Below, in pieces: positions 24,596 to 32,835 of a DNA stretch of 64,000 nucleotides. Source of the DNA: Verrucomicrobiota bacterium (GTDB taxonomy: Bacteria; Verrucomicrobiota; Verrucomicrobiia; Limisphaerales; UBA8199); the NCBI GenBank assembly GCA_003176045.1, contig PSRM01000181.1:1-64000 (forward strand), in the 5' to 3' direction. A program made the position numbers and the translations under genes. The notes under the pieces are model-generated. The model did not search any database. It was not told where the DNA came from and saw only the letters and a program-made list of their open reading frames with translations. The first letter of the stretch is position 1. Every line of letters starts with the position of its first letter.

Positions 24596-24787
24596 TGGAT
24601 CAGGATGTGCTCGCATAAGACGGATTAGTTTTGCATAGCCCCTGCGAACTAAGAAATCAAGCCGACTTCTTTGTTTGTATTCTTGTGCCTTTGTTTGGGG
24701 AAAGCAAACTTCGTGCAGGGAAACAGATTGCACGAAGGATTACCTTTCATTAGAGATTAATGTGCGTGAAGTGACAACATCGGCGTT

Positions 24788-26608
24788 ATGAAGGGCAAAG
24801 CAAAGCTGAGCGACTTAATGCACCCAAAGATGATGTCAGGAGCCCTGGATTGGCTCCACATTGTAGGGGATGACGAGAGGATTCCTCTATCGAGTTCTTA
24901 TGACGACCAACGGACTCCTCACGTCGTCCCCTACAAGGGGAACTCAGTCAGCTCAGTCAACCTAATTAACCTGATTAACTGTTTTCGCTTCGCGTCTACC
25001 GCACTCTGTCTATCCACCTTGCTCCTGAGCATCTCCGCACGCGCCGCCGCAAATCACGTCAACTCCGAACTCCCGTGGCACGAAGCGGTTGTGGATTCAC
25101 AGAACAAACTGCTGGCCTGGTATCAGCCGGAGCAGAATCTCGGCTACGACCGAGTTCTGCATTTGGCTTGGGATTTTTTGGAGCACAAAATTCCCAATGA
25201 TCCCAAAACCGGCCTGAAGGTGTATCTCGTCAATGCTGTATTCGACGCCAAAACACTCCAGGGCGTGAACTGGCAGGGAAATCCGGCCAGCACGTTCGGC
25301 CAATTTGTTGACTCGTTGGTGGCGTGGTATCCGTATTCTGGCGACGACCAAGCGCTTGGGATGGTTCGTTCGATGCTCGATCATCAACTCGCCCACGGAA
25401 CGAGCCCCGCCGATTGGAATTGGCCGAACGTGCCATTTGCCACAAACGACAAGAACAATCCTGACTATGGCCGCAATATTCGCGGCATGCCGTCCGATTT
25501 TTACGGCGGCATCGAAACGGACAAAGTCGGCGAACTGGGCATCGGCTACTGCCTTTTCTACGAACTGACCGGCGAGCAAAAATACCTGGCTGCGGCGATC
25601 CGTTGCGCGGATGCCTTGGCGGGCCACATTCGCGCCGGTGACGAAACACACACGCCATGGCCGTTCCGGGTGAACGCCAGGGACGGGACCGTCATCAACG
25701 GCGAGGAATATGGCGGCATGATTGTGGCCCCGGTCCGCCTGTTTTCCGAACTCATCCGGCTCAACCAGGGGCAGGTTGAGGAATACGCCCAGGCCCGCAA
25801 GCTCGCCTGGGATTGGATACTTCAATTTCCGATGCGCAACAACCATTGGAGCGGTTATTTCGAGGACGTTGTGAAGGACATGGCGAATGTAAACCAGGCC
25901 TGCCCCACCATGACCGCTTACTACATCCTTTCATCGCCCGATCCGAACGCCTTGGATCCGCACTGGACGGGCGATGTCGGGCACCTCATTGATTGGGTAC
26001 GCCAAAAATTTGGGCGCGGCCCTTATTTGGGAGCCTGGGCTATTGACGAGCAAGGCAGGCCTCCCGATTACGCCGGCTGCTGCTCACGAGCGGGGTTGGC
26101 CAGCGACACCTCGCGGTGGGCGGCCATCAATGCCATGTACTACGAGAAAACCGGCGACGCCCAGGCCCGGGAAGATGCTTTTCGGTCTCTGAACTACTCG
26201 ACTTATTTCAGCGACAGCCAGGGCAAAATCGCCTGCTGCGGCCTGGACTACGCCGATTCCTATTGGTTCGATGACGGTTACGGCGATCATATCCGCCATT
26301 ATCTGTGGGCCATGGGCGCGATGCCTGAATTGGCGCCGCTCAGCCAAAATCACCTCTTGCGCTCGTCTTCGGTGGTCAGAAAAGTGAATTACGAAAAACG
26401 GGCGATCACTTATGAGACGTTCGATCCTGATGCCAGCGAGGTCCTGAGGCTCAACAGCACGCCCATGGAGGTCCATGCAGCCGGAAAGAATCTCCCGCGG
26501 CTCAGCGTGCTTGAACGGTCCGGATATACCATTCGCAAGCTGTCCGCCGGCGGGGTCGCGGTGCAGGTGCAGCACAGAGGCGCGCGGGAGGTAAAGGTTT
26601 CCTGGTGA
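24788..26608 (+). CDS. Secreted alpha/alpha-barrel glycosidase-like protein
   Basis: A protein of up to 606 residues, probably exported and acting on carbohydrate. The core (about 100-480) has repeating paired helices such as GELGIGYCLFYELTGEQKY and ETGDAQAREDAF-like segments that look like an (alpha/alpha)6 barrel, as in polysaccharide-degrading enzymes; conserved aromatic and acidic residues occur in CCGLDYADSYWFDDGYGDH. No exact glycoside hydrolase family is claimed. A hydrophobic stretch (FASTALCLSTLLLSISARAAA) at about 68-88 looks like the true signal peptide, but the first 60 codons before it come from a repeat element at 24857-24946, so the real start is uncertain. Confidence 0.6.
   Translation: MKGKAKLSDLMHPKMMSGALDWLHIVGDDERIPLSSSYDDQRTPHVVPYKGNSVSSVNLINLINCFRFASTALCLSTLLLSISARAAANHVNSELPWHEAVVDSQNKLLAWYQPEQNLGYDRVLHLAWDFLEHKIPNDPKTGLKVYLVNAVFDAKTLQGVNWQGNPASTFGQFVDSLVAWYPYSGDDQALGMVRSMLDHQLAHGTSPADWNWPNVPFATNDKNNPDYGRNIRGMPSDFYGGIETDKVGELGIGYCLFYELTGEQKYLAAAIRCADALAGHIRAGDETHTPWPFRVNARDGTVINGEEYGGMIVAPVRLFSELIRLNQGQVEEYAQARKLAWDWILQFPMRNNHWSGYFEDVVKDMANVNQACPTMTAYYILSSPDPNALDPHWTGDVGHLIDWVRQKFGRGPYLGAWAIDEQGRPPDYAGCCSRAGLASDTSRWAAINAMYYEKTGDAQAREDAFRSLNYSTYFSDSQGKIACCGLDYADSYWFDDGYGDHIRHYLWAMGAMPELAPLSQNHLLRSSSVVRKVNYEKRAITYETFDPDASEVLRLNSTPMEVHAAGKNLPRLSVLERSGYTIRKLSAGGVAVQVQHRGAREVKVSW
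24857..24946. repeat. Inverted repeat tgtaggggatgacg / cgtcgtcccctaca in a coding start
   Basis: The left arm is attgtaggggatgacgag and the right arm is cacgtcgtcccctacaag, about 85 bases end to end. They form residues about 23-55 of the following reading frame. Immediately after the right arm are short units (gtcagctcagtcaacc, ctaattaacctgattaac). Confidence 0.75.
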
Positions 26609-26648
26609 GGCATCGCAAAAGAACGTAGGTTGGTGTTTGTGCAATAAC

Positions 26649-28844
26649 ATGCTTTCTCCTCGCAGGCTTTTCTTCCGTCTCCTTTCCATCCTGGCCGGTC
26701 TGATCTTAGGGCTTCTTCTTGCAGAAGCCACGCTGCGGATCCTCCACATCCAACCCGAGCGCTACCCGCCCCAACGCTGGTTCGCCTGGGACGGCAAGGA
26801 TTTTCGTGACACGTCAATCTCGGGCGGGAAATTGATGAAGCGCGCCAGCCCTTACGCCGATCTTGGCGTCACTATGGGCGAGTATGTTCCCAGAGCGCGG
26901 TTCAAGGTCGTTTTCCCCAACAATCCGCGCGGCTATTTCGATTCTTCCAATGGCGTGCTGTCCACCATCAACTCGCTGGGCCTGCGGGGCGGGGAAATCA
27001 GCCCTCAAAAACCGGCCGGCGCCTATCGCATCCTCGGCCTCGGCGATTCCTTCACCTTTGGCGAAGGCGTCAAAGACGACGACACATTCCTGCATCAACT
27101 CGAACTCCGCCTCAACGCCGCCCCCACCAATCCACCAATCCACCAATCCACCAATCCATCATCCATCATCCATCATCCATCATCCCCTAGCGCCGCCCAA
27201 AATTCCAACATCCCAGCACCAACTCGCTTCGAGGTCCTGAACGCCGGCGTCCAGGGCTACAACACACGCGATGAAGTCGTTTACCTGGAGAAGCGCTGGT
27301 TGTCCTTCGATCCTGACCTGGTCCTCCTCGTCTTCTACATTAACGACGCATACGACGATAGCGTCATTCTCAACCGCGGCCAGGAACTGGGTATTTACGA
27401 CTCGAAACCCACAGGGCTGGGTAAATACTCTTACCTTTGGGACCTGACCCAGTATAAATACGCCGCTTATCGGAACTCTCAGAAACTGGAGGAGTATTAC
27501 AAACAACACTTCTTCACGGATGCGCGAACCTTCCTCGAAAATCCTGGCGATTTCAAAGTGGATTGGACGGTCTGCCGTTCGGCGCTCGAACACGCAGTTC
27601 AACTCACCCGGGAGCGAAACGTGAAACTTGGCCTGGTCATGTTCCCGGAATTATCAAATCTCAAAGGCGGTTATCATTTTCTGGAAGTCCTCAAATTGGT
27701 TCGGGAAACCTGCGCACGCCTTGGTATTCCGTTCATGGACTTGCTCGATACCTTTGGCGGCCACGAGCCAAAAAAACTTTGGGTCCACCCCTCCAATCAT
27801 CATCCGAACGAATTAGCGCACGCCATGGCTGCCGACGCCATCGAAACCTTCGTGCGCCACCAATTCCTTGAAAGCAGGGCAGGCTTCCCGCCTGCCCTCT
27901 CACACCCAAACCCGATCCAAACCCAGCCCGTGGCCACGGGCCCCCAACAATCCAACAATCCTTCAATCACCCAATCCACCGCCCCACTCGGCCAACGATT
28001 CCTCCCTCCCCCCGAGCTCCCCCAATCCCGCACCGAAATCATCCGCTCGCTCATCCGCGAAGGGCGCCTCGATGAAGCCAAAGTCCAAATCGAGAAAGCC
28101 CTGCAACTACAACCCGACGATGAGGAGGCCCACAGCAACCTGGGAAATGTTCTGCACACAATGGGCCGCCTTGACGAAGCCATTGCCCAATACCAGCAGG
28201 CCATCCGAATCAAACCTGATTTCGCAGTGGCGTATTTGAATCTCGGCAATGTTCAGATTGAAAAAGGGCGTCCTGACCAGGCAATCGCCAGCTACAGGAA
28301 GGCCATCGAGATCTCGCCTGATTTTGCCGGAGCACAGAGCAGTCTCGGTCTGGTCCTGCTCAAGGTCGGGCAGGTAGATGAAGCAACGGCCCGATTTAAG
28401 AAGGCGATCGAGTTGAGCCCCGATTCGGTGGCAGCGCATCTTCACCTGGGCGATATCTCGCTGCACAAAGGTGATATCAACCAAGCAGTCTTCAATTATG
28501 GGCGGGCCGTCGAACTGCGGCCTGACTCTCCGCAGTGTTGCAACAGCCTGGCGTGGGTTCTGGCGACCGGACCGCAACCAGCGTTGCGCAGTGGTCTAAG
28601 GGCGCTGGAATTGGCGGAAAAGGCGGAGAAGCTCTCTGGCGGAACAAACCCGCTGGCCATTCGAACTCTCGCCGCCGCTTACGCCGAGACCGGACAATTC
28701 CCTAAAGCGATGGCTACCGCGGAGCGCGCATTGCAGCTAGCGGTGTCGCAAAAGAACACGCTGCTGGTTGAACGGTTGCGCCATGACATCGCCTTGTACC
28801 AGGCGCACTCGCCTTGCCGGGACGTGGAGCAGAATGGGAATTGA
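26649..28844 (+). CDS. Membrane-anchored SGNH-hydrolase-like protein with TPR tail
   Basis: A protein of about 731 residues from the ATG at 26649 (a TTG start at 26637 is possible). An N-terminal membrane anchor is followed by an SGNH/GDSL-like domain with block I at GLGDSFTFGEG (about 132-142), a block III-like VFYINDAYDD, and a late HPSNHHPNELAH for the catalytic His. Residues about 460-720 carry five or so TPR units (for example AHSNLGNVLHTMGRLDEA). Two low-complexity segments, PTNPPIHQSTNPSS near residue 158 and one near 415-455, come from short repeats inserted in frame. Such proteins are often linked to acetylation of surface polysaccharide; this is inference. Confidence 0.75.
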   Translation: MLSPRRLFFRLLSILAGLILGLLLAEATLRILHIQPERYPPQRWFAWDGKDFRDTSISGGKLMKRASPYADLGVTMGEYVPRARFKVVFPNNPRGYFDSSNGVLSTINSLGLRGGEISPQKPAGAYRILGLGDSFTFGEGVKDDDTFLHQLELRLNAAPTNPPIHQSTNPSSIIHHPSSPSAAQNSNIPAPTRFEVLNAGVQGYNTRDEVVYLEKRWLSFDPDLVLLVFYINDAYDDSVILNRGQELGIYDSKPTGLGKYSYLWDLTQYKYAAYRNSQKLEEYYKQHFFTDARTFLENPGDFKVDWTVCRSALEHAVQLTRERNVKLGLVMFPELSNLKGGYHFLEVLKLVRETCARLGIPFMDLLDTFGGHEPKKLWVHPSNHHPNELAHAMAADAIETFVRHQFLESRAGFPPALSHPNPIQTQPVATGPQQSNNPSITQSTAPLGQRFLPPPELPQSRTEIIRSLIREGRLDEAKVQIEKALQLQPDDEEAHSNLGNVLHTMGRLDEAIAQYQQAIRIKPDFAVAYLNLGNVQIEKGRPDQAIASYRKAIEISPDFAGAQSSLGLVLLKVGQVDEATARFKKAIELSPDSVAAHLHLGDISLHKGDINQAVFNYGRAVELRPDSPQCCNSLAWVLATGPQPALRSGLRALELAEKAEKLSGGTNPLAIRTLAAAYAETGQFPKAMATAERALQLAVSQKNTLLVERLRHDIALYQAHSPCRDVEQNGN
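27121..27185. repeat. In-frame array of ccaccaat and catcatc units
   Basis: Four copies of ccaccaatc and then five of catcatc-type units lie within the SGNH domain of the preceding gene, at a position between block I and the next beta strand, most likely an exposed loop. Confidence 0.8.
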
Positions 28845-28848
28845 TTTG

Positions 28849-28882
28849 TCAGACCGGTCGGACTGGTCGGACCGGTCTGACG
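28849..28882. repeat. Palindrome gaccggtcggactggtcggaccggtc type
   Basis: A near-perfect palindrome of gaccggtc units spans 28850-28880, just after the SGNH-TPR stop. A related sequence, gtcagaccggtcggaccggtc (split at the centre), is at 48445-48470 inside the HEAT-repeat gene. Confidence 0.75.
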
Positions 28883-28969
28883 ATAGCAAGCCCCGCGGCA
28901 ACCGCTTGTACGTGTGGCCGCCGTCGTTTTTGGTGTGGTCGCTGCTCTCCTGCTCCTCGAGCAGCCAAA

Positions 28970-29410
28970 CTACTTCAAAACCGCCTCGTGGAATTCCTTC
29001 CAATCGTCGAGGTTGTTGAGATTCACGGCGTCCTTGGGGGCGGAGGCGCCATCAGGCAGGCCGTTGGCGCCCAGAATCGCCTTTCGGGTGTCGTCGTCGT
29101 GGATGTAGCCGCGAATGGCGGAGTTGAGTTCATCAACGGAGGCCTTGTCGAGCTTCGTGGCTTTGGATTTGACCCAACCCTCGAATTGCGGATAGGTCGG
29201 CTTGCTTTTCTTGACGAAATCAATGACCGCATCGCGGTTCAGGCCAAGGCCATCAATGACCATCTGGTCGTAACCTTTGCCCGCCCCGGGATAGCCCGGC
29301 GCCAGCTTGCCACAAGATTCGAGCGACAGCTTCAGCCAAAGCCGAGGCAGATGCAAAACGCCGAGCGGACCGGCGACGCCGGAACTGATGAGTGGAACTA
29401 CGGTATTCAT
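28970..29410 (-). CDS. DUF5069 domain protein
   Basis: A 146-residue soluble protein. I recognise the DUF5069 pattern: an early LPRLWLKLSLESCGKL and a GKGYDQMVIDGLGL block, with the rest helical (FVKKSKPTYPQFEGWVK). The family is small, mainly from Verrucomicrobiota and Planctomycetota, and has no known function. There is no signal peptide. It is encoded alone on the minus strand, convergent with the SGNH-TPR gene; short repeat arrays lie upstream. Confidence 0.75.
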   Translation of the reverse strand: MNTVVPLISSGVAGPLGVLHLPRLWLKLSLESCGKLAPGYPGAGKGYDQMVIDGLGLNRDAVIDFVKKSKPTYPQFEGWVKSKATKLDKASVDELNSAIRGYIHDDDTRKAILGANGLPDGASAPKDAVNLNNLDDWKEFHEAVLK

Positions 29411-29484
29411 AAGTTTGTATCTAATTTATATGGGTTGAACGACGAAATTTAAAAGCCGCCTGCGCGCCGGGTCAATAACTTTGT

Positions 29485-29640
29485 TAAACTTCAAACTTCA
29501 AACTTCAAATCTCAAACTTCAAACAAACCTCAAACTTCAAGCTCCAAGGTTTGAGCGCTGGAATGAAACGACGATTGGTCGTTCTTAGTGTTTTAACGTT
29601 TTGACGTTTTAACCCTTTTAACGTTTTAACGATTTAACCT
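29485..29640. repeat. Arrays of cttcaaa and ttttaacg units
   Basis: About seven copies of cttcaaa/cctcaaa (29488-29540) are followed, after 40 bases, by cgttttaacgttttgacg-type units (29588-29638) that reach into the 3' end of the RidA-like gene. Together they fill the space between the two minus-strand genes. Confidence 0.85.
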
Positions 29641-31146
29641 TTTTGAAAACGCCACTCCTTCGATTTCCACCAGGAGCTCGGGCCGGCAAACATCGGCGAT
29701 GGCGTAGATGGCGGGAACATTCCCAAACCTGCGCTGACAGATGGCCTGGCAGGCGGAGAAGTCCTTCTGGCGCTTAAGATAGACACGCACCTTCGCCAGG
29801 TCTCGCAGGGTCGCGCCTGCGCCGAGCAAGCCGTGTTGCTTGAAATTTGCGGGAGCGATGAGGCGCTCGATGTTATCTATGGTCTGCTCGGTTTGTTTGG
29901 CGATGTCGCCAGCATGGCAGCTTTCGGAATTCAGAACACTGGCAGTGCCTGAGATCCAGGTCGTGACGTAATCTCCCAGACTCATCGCCGTGGCGCGAGC
30001 GAACTTGGGGCTTTCCGGGGAGTAGCGCGGCGGGTAAAGGCAAGGCGGCGTTTGGTGCGGGTTTTCCAGGGGAACGAGAACGAGGTCGGGACGGCTGGTT
30101 TCGAGCGCAATGCAACTGACGATGAGTTGCCGGCCCTGCATGCCGATACCGGTGCTGGCGGGATAGATCGCACTTGCGGAGCGCGGACATTCCTGTCCGC
30201 AGCCAGCCTCGAACGTATTGCGGGTTATGGATTTTCTTGCAAGCTTCAGCTCGCCCCGCTTGCTGCGGACAAGAATGTCCGCGCTCCGGCGATTCGCGCG
30301 GACAAGCTGTCCGCGCTCCAATGGATGGCCATTCCTTTTTGCAACGAAGGCCCCGCCAAATGGTATGTTTCTGTAGAAGTCCGTGCGCGCGCGATTTAAC
30401 TCGAAGTACCGCTGTAGCCGTCCTTCCGGCGCGGTGACGCCACCCAGATAATACCAGAGGCGCACGATATGCTCGAAACGGCTGCCCGCCTGGCGCAATG
30501 CGTGGTCCAAACTTTCCAGGGCATTCAGGACTCCAGGGTAAACTTTCCGCGAGGTCAACCCCGAGGCGGGTTTTATGCCGGCGCAGTAAATGAATCGAAC
30601 CCGATCGTAACTGACGGCCAGAACCTGCGGGCTGTAATGCTCGACTCGCACCGACTCTCCCCCGATGGCCCATGCTTCCATGGCAAGCGCGGCCCCGCTG
30701 CATGGTGCTTGGAAAAGAAAATTCGTTGCCGGTTGGTGCGGTCCGTAGAAATCGGACAGGATGTGTTCACAAAGTTTTTGGTCCTCGGCTCGACGCAGGA
30801 AAACCGTCTGATTGACAACGGACATCGGCCGGGACTGTTCTTGAAGCGCATTGGACAGGAGGGACAGTACATCCTGCGCCTGGCTTCGGAATGGTCCGCG
30901 GCCTGAAGGTTCGAGCATCAGCGCCAGTCGAGCGGAATCGCCCAGGTGCACAAAGGAAGTTTGCGCGTAACCAGTCCCATTGCCGTTGGACGTCACCATC
31001 CGATCTGGAGCTGGGAGCAGGAGCGCCTTGCGGCGGGGACCAGCGCAGAGTTTCTCAGCTTTTTTTTGCGAAGGCAGCGTGTTGCGGCCGCGATTGCGGC
31101 GGGTGGCTCCCTGAAGGTGTGGCGCACCTAAGGCGCTGTCAGACAT
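29626..31146 (-). CDS. RidA/YjgF-fold (chorismatase-like) protein
   Basis: A 506-residue protein with a duplicated RidA-type fold: helices and strands such as RFEHIVRLWYYLGGVTAPE (about 225-243) and the second RidA-like half ATLRDLAKVRVYLKRQKDF (about 447-465). The overall plan resembles FkbO/Hyg5-type chorismatases, but the substrate is not established. The start is uncertain; the first 49 residues are basic and low in structure, and Met50 (30999) is a plausible alternative. In the middle (about residues 275-325) a stretch reading RRSADILVRSKRG and QECPRSASAIYP is encoded by hairpin elements at 30177-30322 and is probably an insertion. Confidence 0.65.
   Translation of the reverse strand: MSDSALGAPHLQGATRRNRGRNTLPSQKKAEKLCAGPRRKALLLPAPDRMVTSNGNGTGYAQTSFVHLGDSARLALMLEPSGRGPFRSQAQDVLSLLSNALQEQSRPMSVVNQTVFLRRAEDQKLCEHILSDFYGPHQPATNFLFQAPCSGAALAMEAWAIGGESVRVEHYSPQVLAVSYDRVRFIYCAGIKPASGLTSRKVYPGVLNALESLDHALRQAGSRFEHIVRLWYYLGGVTAPEGRLQRYFELNRARTDFYRNIPFGGAFVAKRNGHPLERGQLVRANRRSADILVRSKRGELKLARKSITRNTFEAGCGQECPRSASAIYPASTGIGMQGRQLIVSCIALETSRPDLVLVPLENPHQTPPCLYPPRYSPESPKFARATAMSLGDYVTTWISGTASVLNSESCHAGDIAKQTEQTIDNIERLIAPANFKQHGLLGAGATLRDLAKVRVYLKRQKDFSACQAICQRRFGNVPAIYAIADVCRPELLVEIEGVAFSKRLNR
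30177..30322. repeat. Three hairpin copies (GCGGACA stem) inside a coding region
   Basis: Gcggagcgcggacattcc starts the left copy at 30177, followed by tgtccgc. A copy in the other direction is at 30265-30288 (gcggacaagaatgtccgc, then gctcc), and a third at 30298-30321 (gcggacaagctgtccgc, then gctcc). The locus thus has one left and two right hairpins. All lie within the RidA-like reading frame. Confidence 0.8.
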
Positions 31147-31203
31147 ATTGCTTGCGAAAAGCTAACATGGTTCAAGCGCGGCTCCAAGCGCAATGAAACG
31201 CCA

Positions 31204-31296
31204 GTCGGGGCGCTGAAACCGGGGCGCTGAACTCCATTTCGGCGCTTTGGGAGGAAAGTATTGGTTCGCGCCGAAATGGAATTCGGCGCTCCGTTC
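31204..31296. repeat. Paired hairpin element, CGCCGAA/TTCGGCG stem
   Basis: The left half is ggggcgctgaactccatttcggcgc at about 31221 (slightly decayed) and the right half is gcgccgaaatggaattcggcgctcc at 31268, described here in words: same stem, ending GCTCC. Between the RidA-like and glycosidase-like genes; no coding. Confidence 0.8.
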
Positions 31297-31321
31297 GTGT
31301 TGTGGAATCGGGCGCGTGCGA

Positions 31322-32713
31322 TCACTTCAACTTGAGCAACACTCCCTGGCCTGCGGCGAGCCAGAAGCCATCTTTGCTCTCAAAAGACTCGGGTTTGCCG
31401 CTTACTGGAGACACCAACTCCGCCAGCGCGAATGGTTGCATGGTTTTGAGCATAAAGCGTGCAGATCGTTCGAGGCTCAGGTTCACAACCACCACATACA
31501 AACCGCCGTCTCGATGTTTAAACTCACCAACCATGGCCGATGCCTCAGAACTCACGGCTTCCACCAGCGAGCCTGGCAATGATGGGAGGCCGGGAACCGG
31601 CGGGGGCGACGTGAAGAAAATGCCGGTGGAAGTCAGCAAACTCATGGTGGACGCCAAAGCGGCAACCTGGGCATTTACTTCTTTGAGGTAAGTCCAGGTA
31701 AGAGTCTTCTCGCCGTTTGGCCCAATTGCGTTGTACTTATATCCCGGACCATAATAGTTGAACCATGTCACGCCTCGATAACCAGCGGCCAGCGTGGTCC
31801 AGGCCTGAAACAGCAGGTTGGCCGGTGATGGAATTGGTGTGGCCGGCCGGATTTGGTTTGCGCAGACAATGTTGAGGCAGGGGAGTTGGTGTTCCTGAGC
31901 TACTCGGCGCACTTCGAGCAGGTTCTGATAGTAACTCGCGGCTTTGCCAGAATCTTTGAGATCGTGCGAATACAGGACCATGTAATTATCGTAGCTGATC
32001 ACCTGCGGTTTCACTTCGGCCACAAAGCGTTCGAGATATTCGGTGTAGTTGGTTGTGCCCAGTTGAGACCTGTCCGGCGCGCCGAGGGTAGCGTAATCCG
32101 GCAACAGGTTGATATAGGCTAATTTGCCCGGAGCGTACTTCCTCACTGCGGCAACTGCTTTTCCTAGCGCTGGAAACTCAGCCACGCCGGGTTCATCGTT
32201 AATGAAATAACCCACCACTGCCGGACTTGATTTGCCTTCGCGTATGATTCGCTTGATTCGGTCCTCGATTTGTTGGTCCGTTAGTTTGTGCCATGCCCGA
32301 AAATAGTTGAAGTTCGTGAACACCGGATCGTCCGGCAGAAGAATGGCCCCGAGGCCAAGCTTCTCGCACGCGCGCAGGTCCTTCGGGAGAACGAATCCGG
32401 CCATGTTGAAGTGACATTCCGCAATGCTCTCGAAGCCGTTGAGTCGTTTTTCCACATGCGTTTGCTGCTTCCAGCCGTGATACGGGTCCCAGGGAAGGAT
32501 GGGAAAGAACTCGGGGTTGTTAATCTCTGCTGAGGCGAAGGGAGCGGCCCCGCGACACACACCAAACACCCCTGCGCAAACACCAAACACCATACACCAA
32601 ACACCAAAGAAACTCCAAACATCAAATCTCAAATACCGCCATTGCCCATTTTTGGTGTTTGGAGCTTGGTGTTTCCCTGGTGTTTGGTGTTTGGTGTTTG
32701 GTGATTTCGCCAT
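31322..32713 (-). CDS. Secreted glycoside-hydrolase-like protein with repeat-derived N-terminus
   Basis: A protein of up to 463 residues from the ATG at 32713. The mature part looks like a TIM-barrel glycosidase (for example SPAVVGYFINDEPG with a candidate acid/base Glu, then LAYINLLPDYA, WFNYYGPGYKYN and a late beta domain). No exact family is claimed. The N-terminus is unusual: residues up to about 60 come from facing caccaaa/tttggtg arrays. The right arm, read in this frame, encodes a hydrophobic stretch (VWSFFGVWCMVFGVCAGVFG, in two overlapping pieces) ending in RGAAPFASA, which is a passable signal peptide with an Ala-x-Ala cleavage site. The start could equally be the Met inside it. Confidence 0.65.
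   Translation of the reverse strand: MAKSPNTKHQTPGKHQAPNTKNGQWRYLRFDVWSFFGVWCMVFGVCAGVFGVCRGAAPFASAEINNPEFFPILPWDPYHGWKQQTHVEKRLNGFESIAECHFNMAGFVLPKDLRACEKLGLGAILLPDDPVFTNFNYFRAWHKLTDQQIEDRIKRIIREGKSSPAVVGYFINDEPGVAEFPALGKAVAAVRKYAPGKLAYINLLPDYATLGAPDRSQLGTTNYTEYLERFVAEVKPQVISYDNYMVLYSHDLKDSGKAASYYQNLLEVRRVAQEHQLPCLNIVCANQIRPATPIPSPANLLFQAWTTLAAGYRGVTWFNYYGPGYKYNAIGPNGEKTLTWTYLKEVNAQVAALASTMSLLTSTGIFFTSPPPVPGLPSLPGSLVEAVSSEASAMVGEFKHRDGGLYVVVVNLSLERSARFMLKTMQPFALAELVSPVSGKPESFESKDGFWLAAGQGVLLKLK
32557..32708. repeat. Facing caccaaa / tttggtg arrays forming a coding N-terminus
   Basis: The left arm (32560-32620) contains five or so caccaaac units with interruptions, and the right arm (32653-32705) contains the mirror tttggtg units. 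The pair lies in the 5' end of the glycosidase-like gene on the minus strand. Compare 669-852 and 19780-19882, where the same arrays are intergenic. Confidence 0.85.
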
Positions 32714-32751
32714 AATGTCAACGCCCCCGCTTGCGGCCGCCCTCATCTCTT

Positions 32752-32835
32752 TGTAACCATGTAACCATGTAACTTTGTAACTTTGTAACTTTGTAACCAT
32801 GTAACTATGCAACCCAATTAACTCAGTTAACCATT
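32752..32835. repeat. Array of aactttgt / aaccatgt octamers
   Basis: About nine 8-nt units (gtaaccat, gtaacttt) run head to tail, then aattaactcagttaacc. They end at the PIG-L deacetylase stop codon and begin just outside the chosen start of the glycosidase-like gene. Confidence 0.85.

Noticed and set aside
25097-25846. Minus-strand open frame opposite the alpha/alpha-barrel protein
   Set aside because: Antisense shadow, no motif, no start signal.
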